Assembly (NCBI RefSeq): GCF_026210795.1
Contig: NC_089446.1
Location: 1,670,001 to 1,734,000 of the forward strand
Direction: 5' to 3'
Length of the DNA: 64,000 nucleotides
Source of the DNA: Rhizophagus irregularis
Lineage: Eukaryota > Glomeromycota > Glomeromycetes > Glomerales > Glomeraceae
The first letter of the stretch is position 1; each line of letters starts with the position of its first letter. This document shows, piece by piece, positions 22,501 to 33,432 of this stretch. The position numbers and the translations under genes were made by a program. The notes beneath the pieces were generated by a model. It searched no databases and was not told where the DNA came from. It was given only the letters and a program-made list of their open reading frames with translations.

Positions 22501-24100
22501 TCCAAATTCTTTTGATTTAGATTTTTTTTCTTGAATTTGCAGATATAGGATTACCGCCTTGATGTACAGTATCAAAAAATGTCCGCTCTTGATGTGGAAG
22601 GTACTTAGAAACCACCTCTTCTCCCGATTAATGAGACCCTAAGTCAGAGGAGGCTAGCCTATCGGGCAGGAGTACCCTACAACTTCATCCCTAGGTAGTC
22701 AAAAACCTCGGGTGTTCCAGACCACAGCGTACTACATGATTAGTCTTTGGACATGTTGGGATTTGATAAGTGAGAGAAAAAATAACTCCAGCGCCAGCGT
22801 TTTGTAAAGAATAATAAAATAATATTTTTAAGTTAGTTCTTTCTTTATTAAATTTTTGAAAAAGTTTTGTTTCTTAAAATCATAATATTGTAAAAAAATG
22901 CTGGTTGCTACAACTGACGGACAACGACAAATTGTCAGGCTACCCCCGGACAAAGTAATTGGAAGGCAGAAAATGTCATAAAATATCCAGCCCTATTTCA
23001 TAACATTTTCCTCTAGGCTAAAGCAAATATTACAAAAGAAATTGCAAATATATTTAACAAGCAATAGATACATGGCCGTTGAAAAATATATTCACACTTC
23101 ATATTGTAATACCACAGTCTAACAAAGAAAGACAAGAAATTGCAAATATATTTAACAAGCAATAGATACATGGCCGTTGAAAAATATATTCACACTTATA
23201 CCACAAAGAAAGACTCAAACCACAACATATTGTAAAGAAAAATATGAAAAATATGTGTATATCCTATTTTCATACCTTGCTTAACAGCTCCACTATTTAT
23301 TTTAAATCGGCTTTTCTCTTTTTTGTATGTGGGTAGGTGGGCATATTATTTCCTTTCTTTTATTCTTTTCTTTTGAATGGTACATTTTTGTAAGTTTTAA
23401 TAAGAAAAGAATTGAAAATAAACAAAAAAACAATCACACGATTTTATCTATTTTTAGATATCACATGCATGTAATCATAATGATCCTAATTGGTTAATAT
23501 ATCAATAACAATGATGATTATCTGTTATTGGAGAATTAAGTTGATTTATAATATTATTGATGTAATTATTTATTGGACGAACTTATTAATGATTATTGAG
23601 AATTTTTTTTATTTATGTATATAATTTTATATCATTTTTAATATTTTTAAATATTACAGAATTAATTTTTTTATTATCTTAAACAACATCGACGTGACAT
23701 AAATAAAATTACGTTGATAAATTTATATTTCAAAATAATCTGATTGAATAATCATACGTGATATACATCCAATATCCAATATGAATAAATTTAGCCGCTG
23801 CTTTGCATCGGGTATTAATTGATTAATAAGCTTATAATAGATCACGGGCGATGGTCGCAATTATAATTTATTTATACAGACTAAATGTTTTAATTATATA
23901 GATTCTAGATGGCATAATAATGAAGATTAAGGATTATCATTTTTGTTTACCCGCATAGCTTTTATGTTTATCAGTTGTTTTTTATAAGTTCAAAAATCAA
24001 AAACCAATTAACAATATTATATTAAAAAATAAGAAAATTTGATATAAGAATATTGTTTATTATTATAATAAAAAATATAATAAAAATAATAAACTAAAAT
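22501..24100. other. Unassigned interior segment, partly higher GC
   Basis: 22540-22800 is distinctly less AT-rich and follows an acceptor-like TTGAATTTGCAG, but all six frames are closed by stops and I recognise neither protein nor RNA. 22900-23330 is mixed. 23340-24100 is plain AT-rich DNA. Confidence 0.4.
23037..23199 (+). repeat. Two-copy direct repeat (about 65 bp)
   Basis: GAAATTGCAAATATATTTAACAAGCAATAG with GGCCGTTGAAAAATATATTCACACTT occurs at 23039-23102 and again at 23135-23198, separated by about 33 bp. No coding meaning seen. Confidence 0.8.
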
Positions 24101-24121
24101 AAAAGATTAAAAATGACGATT

Positions 24122-24352
24122 TCAGGAGGGAAGAAGAAGGGAAAGGGGAAGGGGAAACGAAAGGTAAGGGAAGGGGAAGGGGAAAACGAAAGGGAAGGGA
24201 AGGGGAAGGGGAAGGGGAGAACGAAAGGTAAAGGGGAAAACGAAAGGGAAGGGGAAGGGGAAGGGGAAGGGGAGAACGAAAGGTAAAGGGGAAACGAAAG
24301 TGAAGGAGAAGGGGAAGGGGAAAGGAAGGGAAGGGAAAACGAAAGAAAGGGA
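24122..24352 (+). repeat. Purine-rich (GGGAAG)n tract
   Basis: About 230 bp of AGGGGAAGGGGAAGGGGAGAACGAAAGG-type repeats, purine on the plus strand. It generates long Pro/Ser/Phe open frames on the minus strand that are not genes. It could form triplex or other non-B DNA. Lies just 3' of the Myb/SANT-like gene. Confidence 0.85.
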
Positions 24353-24463
24353 GGGTCTATTTTTCGCAAAATTCATGGAATAAGATTATAGTTTTACGCA
24401 TTAGTGATATATATCCATCTAATTATAAATTCATGATTAATTAGTATTTACCTTAATTCCTAT

Positions 24464-24560
24464 TTCTTCTTCTTCTATTTCTTCTTCTTCTATTTCTTCT
24501 TCTTCTATTTCTTCTTCTCCTTCTCCGATCGCTGCTGCTGCTGCTGTTGCTGCTGCTGCT
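24464..24560 (-). repeat. TTC/TCT and CTG microsatellites
   Basis: Four copies of CTTCTTCTTCTATTT followed by a (CTG)n-like run with GTTG and CTATGG interruptions. In one minus-strand frame this reads as poly-Ala then Glu-rich repeats, an alternative tail for the upstream Myb-like gene if that frame were used. Confidence 0.8.
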
Positions 24561-24584
24561 ATGGCTTCAGGAACGACGCCGGCG

Positions 24585-25311
24585 TCATTCCCTATACCTA
24601 TAGGTCCATCGATTCACTCTCTGCTGCAGGTACACCCTGCGTAACCTGTCTAAAATAAAAAGAAAAAAATGTAAATATAAATTTAATGAATCAGTAATAT
24701 ATACAAAGTATCATAATTAAGATCGAATCAATTACTAGTTTGCAGCCAGAATTCATCGCTTAATTCATTAAAAAAGCGAATATCGTAATTGTTGGGAGAG
24801 TGGATCGGGTGACCATCAGGATTCCCTAAAATAAATAAAATTGGTTTTATGTGAATTGGTTAAGAAATTTAACGTTAACCTCAAATATACAAACCATTAT
24901 TAATCCTAGTCAAATTTTTGAAACCTATTATTAATTAAATATATTAATAAAGTATTTACTAATATTCACAAATTAATTACAAATGGTAAAAGATTCACCT
25001 CTCTTCAATGCCCTCCATTTATTGCGGCATTGATTTTGGGTGACAATAAAGTTATAATTGTTGCTTATTCTCCTAGCTATTCTTGCCCATATTATTGAAT
25101 GATCTCGGATCGAACGATCCTTGAAAACATTATGGTACAAGCGCCAGTATCTAATTAGTATAAATAAAGTTACCATTTTAACTTTCCATTTTTTTTTATT
25201 GTAAGATTTATCAGTTATACAAATTTACCTAATTAATGCCCTGGTGGCATCGAACGGCCAGTTGGAAAGTACGTTATTTATGTTGACGTTTAAAATATTA
25301 AGGTTGGCCAT
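24585..25311 (-). CDS. Small Myb/SANT-like DNA-binding protein, four exons
   Basis: Start ATG at 25311. Proposed exons (minus) are 25311-25229, 25150-24999, 24825-24736 and 24649-24585, with GTAAAT/ATTAG, GTGAAT/TTTAG and GTAATT/TTTTAG splice sites and phases that agree, giving about 129 residues. The first half reads FDATRALIRYWRLYHNVF, then IIWARIARRISNNYNF and QCRNKWRALKRG: three helices with the W-x-R-I-A and C-x-x-K-W pattern of Myb/SANT-like (MADF/trihelix type) domains. The tail contains FFNELSDEFW. If the last intron is not used the protein ends at 24728. No lesion is visible, unlike the genes around it. It lies inside CACTA element 2, so it may be captured host DNA or an element gene. 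Function beyond DNA binding is not known. Confidence 0.6.
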
Positions 25312-26163
25312 TTATTATAAATAAAAAATTGATTTATTGTGATAAAAAATTGGGTTAAAAAGATTGATTTATTATGATGAAAAATTGGGTTAAAAAGATA
25401 AATAAAAAAAATTCGATAATTGCCTTATTTATGTAAAAAAATATACCACTTTTCTGCGCATAATCATAATATAATTTGATCTTAATTGTGATTATTTCTA
25501 TTATTTCTGTATTACGAATCAGAGAAATAATTTTGTATACTCTTAAAAAAATCAGTTTTAAAGTAATCAATTAAATTGATATGTTTGATTGATACAGGTA
25601 TTACACAATTAAATGATACAAGTATTATATCATTAAATTCATTATACAGAAAACAATTTTAAGAACTATAATATATCCAGCGTAAATAAATTAAATATTC
25701 TCCTTGCAAGTTGAGTGAACGTCACGAGAAAAAAATTTATAAATTTATTAAATCAGTCTTTGTTTAAATTTTATTTTTTTACAAATACAATTATGACCGA
25801 CACCGACCGATTATCGGTGCGGTATGATACCAATGATTGTTATTTAATAATGTTAATATATTTCGTACATGATTTGCATACAATCAATTTTAATTGTAAA
25901 GTAATTGTAAAAATTTGCGTTTGCATAATTAAATATTAATCGCGAATTAATCATCGGTAGATCTTTATTCTATATAAGGTTAATTTTGACTTTGTCTACG
26001 AGCAAAATTTAATATTGTCACTTAACAAATTTAGCAATTTATGATTTTGGTGTGATGATCAATTTTAATTATTATAAAAGGAAATTTTATTATTGTATTC
26101 TGTATGACCGTATTACCTTTATTATCGAATGTAATACAATGAAATGTTAATTTTTAAAGAAAT
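25312..26163. other. AT-rich DNA between Myb-like gene and transposase
   Basis: No gene recognised. The frames at 25355-25570 and 25715-25939 are AT-rich chance frames without family resemblance or splice context. Confidence 0.5.
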
Positions 26164-29100
26164 CTATAAATTAAATTTTCTATTTAATGGTATTATTGAC
26201 AAATATTTCCTTTTTCCTACGCACACACTTTTGAATTTTGTAGCTCTACATAGTATTCTATAAACAGCTATTATTGAATCACAACCTTCCTGAAAGTATT
26301 CAGCTTGCCATAGTTCGGTATTTGATATCTCTGGTTCTATGAATCTATGTTTAAATCGGATATCAGAGGAAGGTGCACTTTTATACCACTTAACATATGC
26401 TAGAAGATGTTTTCTTGGTCCTTCAGGTAATCTAAGTGTATGTTTAAAATAATATTGAACATCTCCTGGGTATATATCAACTGAATCATCATTAGACGCT
26501 TTTCATTTTGCAAGAATAGTTACATTTTTTCTTGATGACCCGAAATCATAGATCCAAATATTTCAGCACCAATTTGTAATCTTGCGTGTTGATCAATTAC
26601 CAGGTCCATAAATCCTAATATTTCATTTTGTTCTTTTTCATATAATATAGAATACCATTCACATAAAAATCTACGCAATTCTAAAGGTATAATAACTTTG
26701 AAACACGAAGGATTAAGCATTTGACCCGGTAATCTCTTAGTACCATATATTTTGGAAAACGTAGATGTATTATGTCTCATGGACAAAAAGTGTTGTAACT
26801 CATCCTTTTCTGCCGTAAATGCCAAACTACCCACAGCTTGTTTTGGCATAATAAGACTAAGAGATTCTTTTAGAAGACCAGATGACCATTTATAAGATAA
26901 ATGATAATCTATTAAAGTATTCTTAAGAACGATTCGCATAAGTTCAGGCTCTATTTGTCGATTACTATTAGGGTATGATCCTGGATAATAATAATAGATT
27001 TATTTGTATTCTTTATTTTTAAAAAATATTAACATAACAACAAACATCTTACCAATATATCCATTAAGTCTCTCATATGGAAAAAGCCAAAAACTATATA
27101 TGGAACCATAGTCACGGCAACAGTCGGGAATATGAAGTGCAAGGTGTATGTTGCTTGTTATAAATTCCGGCCCATATGTTCTTTCTATAAGGTGAGCCAT
27201 GTCCTTCAACCTCTCTTGCGCTTCTCTCAGATCATCTTCTGTAATAAATCTTGCTACTAAAAGATTACATGCTCGAACAAAATGTCCTAAGATCTTTCTA
27301 TCATTATTATCTAGCATGTCCCATAGTATAGGCGTGGAATAAATCATAATAAAGGTTTTCCATTGATCAGCAGTTAAATTTGAAAAACCTTCATTTCCAA
27401 TTGCAATCTTTGGGGGGATTCTACCGATATCAGAAGGTAATTCAATATAATCCATTCTCTTTTGTGCAATTCGAAGTTGCTCCACGCTTAACTTATTTTG
27501 ATTAATGAAAATGGATTTGATTATCCATTTTGCTATACCTAGAAAAAGACAATGCATTGGATCCACCACGGCAAATCTTATGGGATCCATATATGGTAAG
27601 CGAAGCAACTCGCTCCACCTTACACCATGTTCTTTAAAATGTGTATCTCTGAAGGACTTCGAATTGCATTGCAACCATTCATGAGCATATTGCCTATGTA
27701 ATGAAGGATTTATGGGATTTGTTACCCATTTATCATATTCTTGCATTCCTCCATAATGAGTTTTTTTATAAACTTCACTATAAGTACTACGCTTTTCACA
27801 CCTATGACATTTCATTACTGCTGAGGCATGCTCAAATAACTTTCGTGTTGCTGGTGTATCTGATGATCCAATAATTAATGCAACTTTTATGTCTAAACCT
27901 TCAGTATATTGGTAGGTCTTTGGAACTCTCCAGCCCTTCCAGAGTTCTAAAAGCTCATCCACAATAGGGGCTAAATAATGGTTAATACGTTCCAACCCTA
28001 CTTCTTTCGGTCCTGGCAAAAAACCTAAGTAAATAATATTTTCGGGTTTATTCCTTTCTGTTCTCGGAAGATTACAGATAGACGCGTAAATAGCACCAGC
28101 ACTGTGTTGAGTATAGGTGAAAGGTTGAAACCAATCAAGATTAAAGAGAAGGCCCAGGTGTGTTGTCGCAGTTTCTGGTGTAAAGAAGGTATCGCCATTA
28201 AATGGGAAAGTTTTCCATACCTTACCATCATAAATATCTGAATAGGTATTAACCCCTCCTCTTTGAATTCCTGATAATTCCAGCATATCTTCAAACCCAG
28301 GTCGTTGGTATAACATACTTAATTGCTGACGAATACTTGGTTTAGGGTAAATCATACGATAGCAGTAGCAATTATTTCACCCTTTCTTTTTTTAAGAATA
28401 GAAAGTGGATTGTTGCATTTATTACGACGACTAGGTACTGGATTATCTGGGAATTCTTCATGTAGGCAATTTGCAATAGCAGCTTTTCCTTCTTCTTTGT
28501 ATTCAACAATATTTCTAACATTATACAATTTATGACAATTGTTGCATACAGCTAACTGCATTTTTGGTTGAAAGATATTTAACATTTTTTTTGCAAGATA
28601 TAAGGATGCTGGAAAATTTTTAAATTGTGATTTATCTAAACGAGTAAGTACAATATGTAAGAATTTTATTAATACTTCAAGTGCTATATCTGGAAGTCTA
28701 AATCTTTGTTGAAATTTGAATACCCATAAAATAATTTCAGTTTCTATAGAATCATTTAAACTTTCCATCACAAATACTTCATCATTACCAATTTCAGGAG
28801 ATGAAAAAAATTCTTCTATATCCTCCTCCTCCTCCTCATCATCTCCATCATCATCATCATCTTCTTCTTCATTATAATCGCCTTCATCTTCACCACCATT
28901 ATTTTCAGCACCATTATTCTCATCGCCATCATCCTCATCACCGTCATCCTCATCACCGTCATCCTCATCACCGTCATCCTCATTATCATCATTTTCTTCT
29001 TCTTCATTGTAATATATATATTCATCGTTATCCTTATTTTCATCAGGTGCTGGAACATGAAAATAAGAAGGATTTGGCAATAATGGTGATGATGAAAATA

Positions 29101-29680
29101 ATGTATGTATGTTTTCATTATTATTTGGTTGGAATGAATCAGTATCTTCATTGAAAGGATTAAAGCCACTATTATGTTGGGAAGAATCAAGATTAGAACT
29201 TGATGCCCTTTTTCGCTTTTTTGTAAGGTTTACATCTTGAATAATGATTAATCTTTTTTGTTTTCTCGCTGTAATAGTATCTTCCTGATTTTTCCTAGTA
29301 TCCTCTGAGTTCCACAAACTTTCATCATTTGTATGATTTTCTTGAGTGCGAAAATCAACCTCTGCGCTGTCACAACGAATACAATGGCATGGATACAAAT
29401 ACCTTTTTCTGGGTTTTATTAAATCGGCCATTTTTGGTTTTTTTAATTTTATTGAATTGGCCGTTTTAGATTTTATTAAATCGGATACAGAGGTAGAGAT
29501 TTCAATTTTAGTTTTTTTGGATTTTATTAAATCAGACACGGAGGCAGAAGTTTCAATTTTACTTTTCCTGGGTTTTACTAAATCAGAAACAGAGGTAGAG
29601 GTTTCAATTTTACTTTTTTTGTGTTTTACTAAATCAGACACGGAGTTAAAGGTTTCAATTTTACTTTTTTTATTATTCAT
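26164..29680 (-). pseudogene. CACTA/EnSpm-like (tnp2-type) transposase of element 2, decayed
   Basis: Starts at ATG 29680 with repeated K-S-K-I-E-T-S-T-SVSDLVK units. A CxCxxC patch (YPCHCIRCDS), a long Asp/Glu-rich tract (near 28800-29030) and a second Cys patch (CNNCHKLYN) follow. The core has SDIYDGKVWKTF, THLGLLFNLDWFQPFTY, YLGFLPGPKEVGLERINHYL, CHRCEKR, DPMHCLFLGIAKWIIKS and FPYERLNGYIGK. An intron at 27052-26981 (GTAAGA to CCAG) separates the last exon, ending NRKFNL at 26164. Lesions: a one-base frame change near 28356, another near 26525, and a TGA near 26505 where a Trp or Phe is expected. It is collinear with the gene at 6258-9476 from the Cys patches to the end, including the intron. 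It is the element's DDE-type mobility enzyme, inactive as read. Confidence 0.8.
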
Positions 29681-30159
29681 TTTGTATTTTATGAAATAGC
29701 TAAGAAAGTTAAGGTTACAATTACTTAAATGAAATACGCTTATTAAAAAATTTTCAAAAAAATTATCAATTCAATTTTTCCAAAATCAGGTTCTTCAATC
29801 ACTTTTTTAGGATCAGGAACAAGTTCGCGTTCAATTTTTCAATTTCGTGTTCAACCTTTCTTTTAGGATCAGATACACGTTCAATTTTTCCTTAAGATTA
29901 AGATTAGTTTCGCGTTTAATTCCTATTTCAAAATCAGTTTCGCGTTTTTGGTAAGATAAAATAAACGTTTAATTATTCTTTTAGATCAGATTCGCATGCA
30001 GTTCTTCAAAATCAAGTTCGCGTATCTCGCGTCACTTATTCGCGTATCTCGCGTTACTCATTCGCGTAGTCAAATCTCAACAACTTCGAAATCTATAAAT
30101 TTGCTCACAAATCTTTTTTCACAAATTCCTCTTCTCAATCAAAGCAATCAAAGTAGGCA

Positions 30160-31302
30160 ATGATGGATAGTGATCAAGAATCTACCTCCTCATCTTCCTC
30201 ATCATCTTCTACCTATTCATCTTCGTCCTTGTCAGACAATGCTATTCATTTGAATCAAAATATGTATCGAACAATTAAAGTAAGTATTTTTTTATTATCT
30301 GTCATTGAATTTTCCCAAATATTTACGTTTATTTATTATTTATAGAAAGAAGTCTTTATCTGGGTAGATTCTGAATTTAAGGATATATATGAGATCGATA
30401 GTGATCGTATGTGGCTTGAACAAAAAGAAAATATAATTACAAAATTACTTTCACCGCTTTATAAGTTAGTCAACAAAAAGTATAATGTTTCGAATAGTGA
30501 CATCTTAAAGATGTTACATGGACGTTGGCGTTCACGCCATCGTGTAAGCAATATAAAGAAGTAAGGAGACGACAAAGTGAAAATGGATAGGAGGAGATTA
30601 AAGAAGAATTCAAGAACTATGGACGTTAGTAACCATTTTATTAATATGAAGTGGGAATTTAGTTAATTTTATTTAATTTTATAATTATTTATTATTATAG
30701 AAAAAAAAAAGAAGAGCTCAAGCGGCAAACTATTTAATAGAAAATAATGATAAATACATTCGTAGATACCCGGAGAAGGAGCTTGTACGAATTCTTAAGG
30801 AATCTGGTTATCATTCAGAAGAGTGGGAGGAAACCGATTCTGATGAAGAAAATAATATAATTGGTGAAGAATCTGCTGTTAAAGAAAAGACAATGTCAAT
30901 TCATATATATAAAACATGGTGGCGTTCTTCTGCAGTATGTACTATATATTTATGATTATTTTTTTTATTTTATTTATTAATAGTAATTATTTATTAAAGC
31001 TTCAGCGTTTATTACATGATCGGATTGATCCGACCGTTGAAAAACTGAGGAAAAAACCTCGAATTCTAAAAATTAAAAGAGTTCAAAGATGTAAAACAAC
31101 AACAAGTATGCCTCCAGTGGATACACCAAATTGGTGTCTGACCGATGAGGCTCTTAAAAGATTTAATCGTTCAACAAATGAAATTCCAACATATGATTAT
31201 AATACTGATCAAGATGAAGAAAGTGACGAATATCATAACGATGAATATGAAAATAAAAAAAGAAAAAATAAAAAAAACAAAAAAAGCAAAAAAAGGGGGT
31301 AA
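30160..31302 (+). pseudogene. Second (TnpA-like) protein gene of CACTA element 2
   Basis: Exon 1 (30160-30279) encodes a Ser-rich start. Exon 2 from 30346 reads FIWVDSEFKDIYEIDSDRMW and ILKMLHGRWRSRHRVSNIKK, then breaks by a one-base shift near 30561 and a TAG near 30589. Exon 3 (from about 30703) reads ANYLIENNDKYIRRYPEKEL and ends SIHIYKTWWRSSA before GTATGT. Exon 4 (about 31000-31302) has MPPVDTPNWCLTDEALKRF and ends in a Lys-rich tail. Divergent from the transposase with about 480 bp between starts, as in element 1, and sharing a PNW motif with the gene ending at 12891. It is probably the subterminal-repeat-binding protein of this CACTA group; that is inference from position. Confidence 0.6.
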
Positions 31303-31619
31303 AAAAACATAAAAATAATTAAATATTATGATTAAATACTTTTATTAGGTTATTCTTATCAATTGGCATTTATACGAATTGATTAAAATAAAGTTGTATG
31401 TAAGATTAATTTGAACATTCAATCCAATTAATTTTAAAATAAAATATGTATATTTTTAATATTTTCGTCAGTTATTCGTGATATCAGAAAAAATAAAAAA
31501 AAATTGAAAATAAGGGGTTTTATATGAATAAACGATTATCTTTAATATTAAAATACTTTTTTTAGTAATAATTTTAATATACCTCTTTGAATTATATAAT
31601 ACAAATACAATAAATAAAT

Positions 31620-31832
31620 ATTTTGCATATCGGTACCCGATATGTGTAAGATTGATTCAGGTATTACATATCAGGTGACTAATCGTTTAGATATCGGGAA
31701 TCCGATTTTTAGGCATATTTGATATGTTACATATCGGGTACCCGATATGTAATAAATGTCCGATATGTATCTGATTAGTCACTGATATATAGGTACCCGA
31801 TATGTACCCGATAGCATCAATTTTGACCAGTG
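31620..31832. repeat. Right subterminal repeats of CACTA element 2
   Basis: Several copies of CGGGTACCCGATATGT and CATATCGG in both orientations, mirrored at 19030-19245. The word itself is palindromic around GGTACC. The same word fills the MITE at 35603-35896 and the right part of CACTA element 3 (46797-47056), so these are one family by their ends. Confidence 0.8.
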
Positions 31833-32508
31833 TGTCTGGATACTTTTGGCAGGTGGGTGTATGTTGAGAGTGATTATTCATCAGAATATTCGAGAATTAT
31901 ATAGTATATACCATCATCATAAAGTGTTTTATTTAGTAAGGAACATTAACGATTTTTTTTCTATTGTGAAAGGTTCAACTTATTTTTATTAAGAAATTTG
32001 TATATAATAATTTGTAAAAACGGAATGAAACAACTAAGGTTGCTTGCCGAAACCTATTTGGCCTAATGCTGAAATGAGAAACTCCACATATAGTGCCGTA
32101 ATTGCGAAACTGCAAAACTGCTGAAACTTGCAAAACTGCCAAAATTTGCGAAACCTTTATAACGAGTTTATTCGTAGTTTTGGCATAATAATAATATTAT
32201 TTTATATGAATTTCGGCATAATTACAGCATTCCTAATATTTTATTTTCTAATAAATTTACATATAATTAAACAACATTGTAATATTCTAATAATAATATT
32301 ATTATTGAAAAAATCCTAACAAATGCAACAGTCATGATTTTTTTTCTGGAAATTTTACATAAAAAAAAATAAATTAATTTTTTTTTTTTCTGCAATGCAT
32401 TTGATAGTTTATTAAACAGAAAGAAGATTTGTAAATTACATGAAGTAAATAAAAACTAATCTATACTATCTAATATTATTAACTACCAAACCACTCGTCA
32501 TGTCTAAA

Positions 32509-33000
32509 CACAGGTTGAAAAGGAAAAAATCAGGCATCAATCAGTCATCAATCGGTCACCAATCAGGTACCTAATTGGTGACCGATTGGTGACTGATTAG
32601 CATTTTCGCCAAATACCGTCACCAATCAGGCAGTTTGCTAACTTTTGATCCAGTGATCAGAAAAGGATGAAATATAGCTCATTGGAATCGTCTCAACATG
32701 ACGAATCTAATGGCAGTAAAATCGCATCTCCAGGATTAATAGTTAATAAAAAATTAAATAAAATATAAATGATACATTTTTATTTTTATATTTTACTTAA
32801 TTTTTCATCAAGTATTAATCCTAGAAATGCGATTTTACTACCATTAGATTCGTCATGTTGAGACGATTCCAATGAGCTATATTTCATCCTTTTCTGATCA
32901 CTGGATCAAAAGTTAGCAAACTGCCTAATTGGTGACGGTATTTGGCGAAAATGCCAATCAGGCACCGATTGGTGCCTGATTTTTCACTTTTCGACCTGTG
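32509..33000. mobile_element. Palindromic MITE with CACAGGT ends
   Basis: 492 bp beginning CACAGGTTGAAAAGG and ending CTTTTCGACCTGTG, flanked by the 3-bp duplication AAA (32506-32508, 33001-33003). Nearly the whole length folds on itself around a centre near 32760 (GATTCGTCATGTTGAGACG and complement). A CACA-G end and 3-bp duplication fit the CACTA/CMC group. Non-coding. Confidence 0.8.
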
Positions 33001-33430
33001 AAAGCACTCCACGTGTGCACTGTCAGGTGGAATTTTTGCTCAGAGGGTATGGTTCATTTTGAAATGGCCATTCTTAGCATAAATGCCTCTCTTTCTTCAC
33101 AAGGCATCCACAGGACCCACAAAAAATAAATTAATTAAATAGATTAATTTTATATTCACCAGTGGTTAATTTAAAATTAATTCATCAGTAGTGAAATTCA
33201 CTTTAATTTTTATAAGTTTTTATTAAAATACCAAATTTTAGTAATTTAATGGTGAATTTCACCTTGATTTACATGTATTACATACATGTGTTACATTGAA
33301 TTTTTAAAATTTTATGGTGAAATTCACCTTCGGTGAATTTACCCTAATTTACATAATGTATAAACAAACTTTTAGCCTTAGAACGCCATTTTTCTTTTTT
33401 TGTTTTTATTTTCTTTAAACAATATAAACA
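33001..33430. other. Leader region before the MULE gene
   Basis: AT-rich with GTGAAATTCACC-type palindromic words (33210-33330). Similar GGTGAATTTTACC words occur at 37075-37110, so they may be remnants of MULE termini. I could not define the ends. Confidence 0.4.
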
Positions 33431-33432
33431 AT

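Larger units (their letters stand above)
19012..31832. mobile_element. CACTA/EnSpm-like element 2
   Basis: Begins CACTGGTCAAAATCAAGGTTA and ends AATTTTGACCAGTG, with 3-bp duplication TGT (19009-19011, 31833-31835). Both ends have subterminal clusters of CGGGTACCCGATATGT words (19030-19245, 31620-31810). It contains a transposase gene (minus), a second-protein gene (plus) in divergent order, a Myb/SANT-like gene and a nested hAT element in the left subterminal region. The architecture matches element 1. Confidence 0.88.
18153..31861. mobile_element. Tc1/mariner-type palindromic element, interrupted
   Basis: Left end ACACCCACCTGCCAAAGTA with CTGGACACTTCT, and right end complement GTGTCTGGATACTTTTGGC with AGGTGGGTGT, form a long inverted repeat between TA dinucleotides (18152-18153, 31860-31861). 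The native element is a fold-back of roughly 0.89 kb: 18153-19011 is nearly self-complementary about a centre near 18560. CACTA element 2 inserted about 25 bp from its right tip. There is no coding sequence of its own. The CCAAA-GTATCTGGACAC style of terminus is typical of Tc1-like elements. Confidence 0.8.

Noticed and set aside
24094..24376. Pro/Ser/Phe-rich frames on the minus strand
   Set aside because: Translation of a purine-rich simple repeat; two frames are open at once.
28801..29190. His-rich (plus) and Met-rich (minus) frames
   Set aside because: Shadow frames of the Asp/Glu-rich tract in the transposase gene at 26164-29680.
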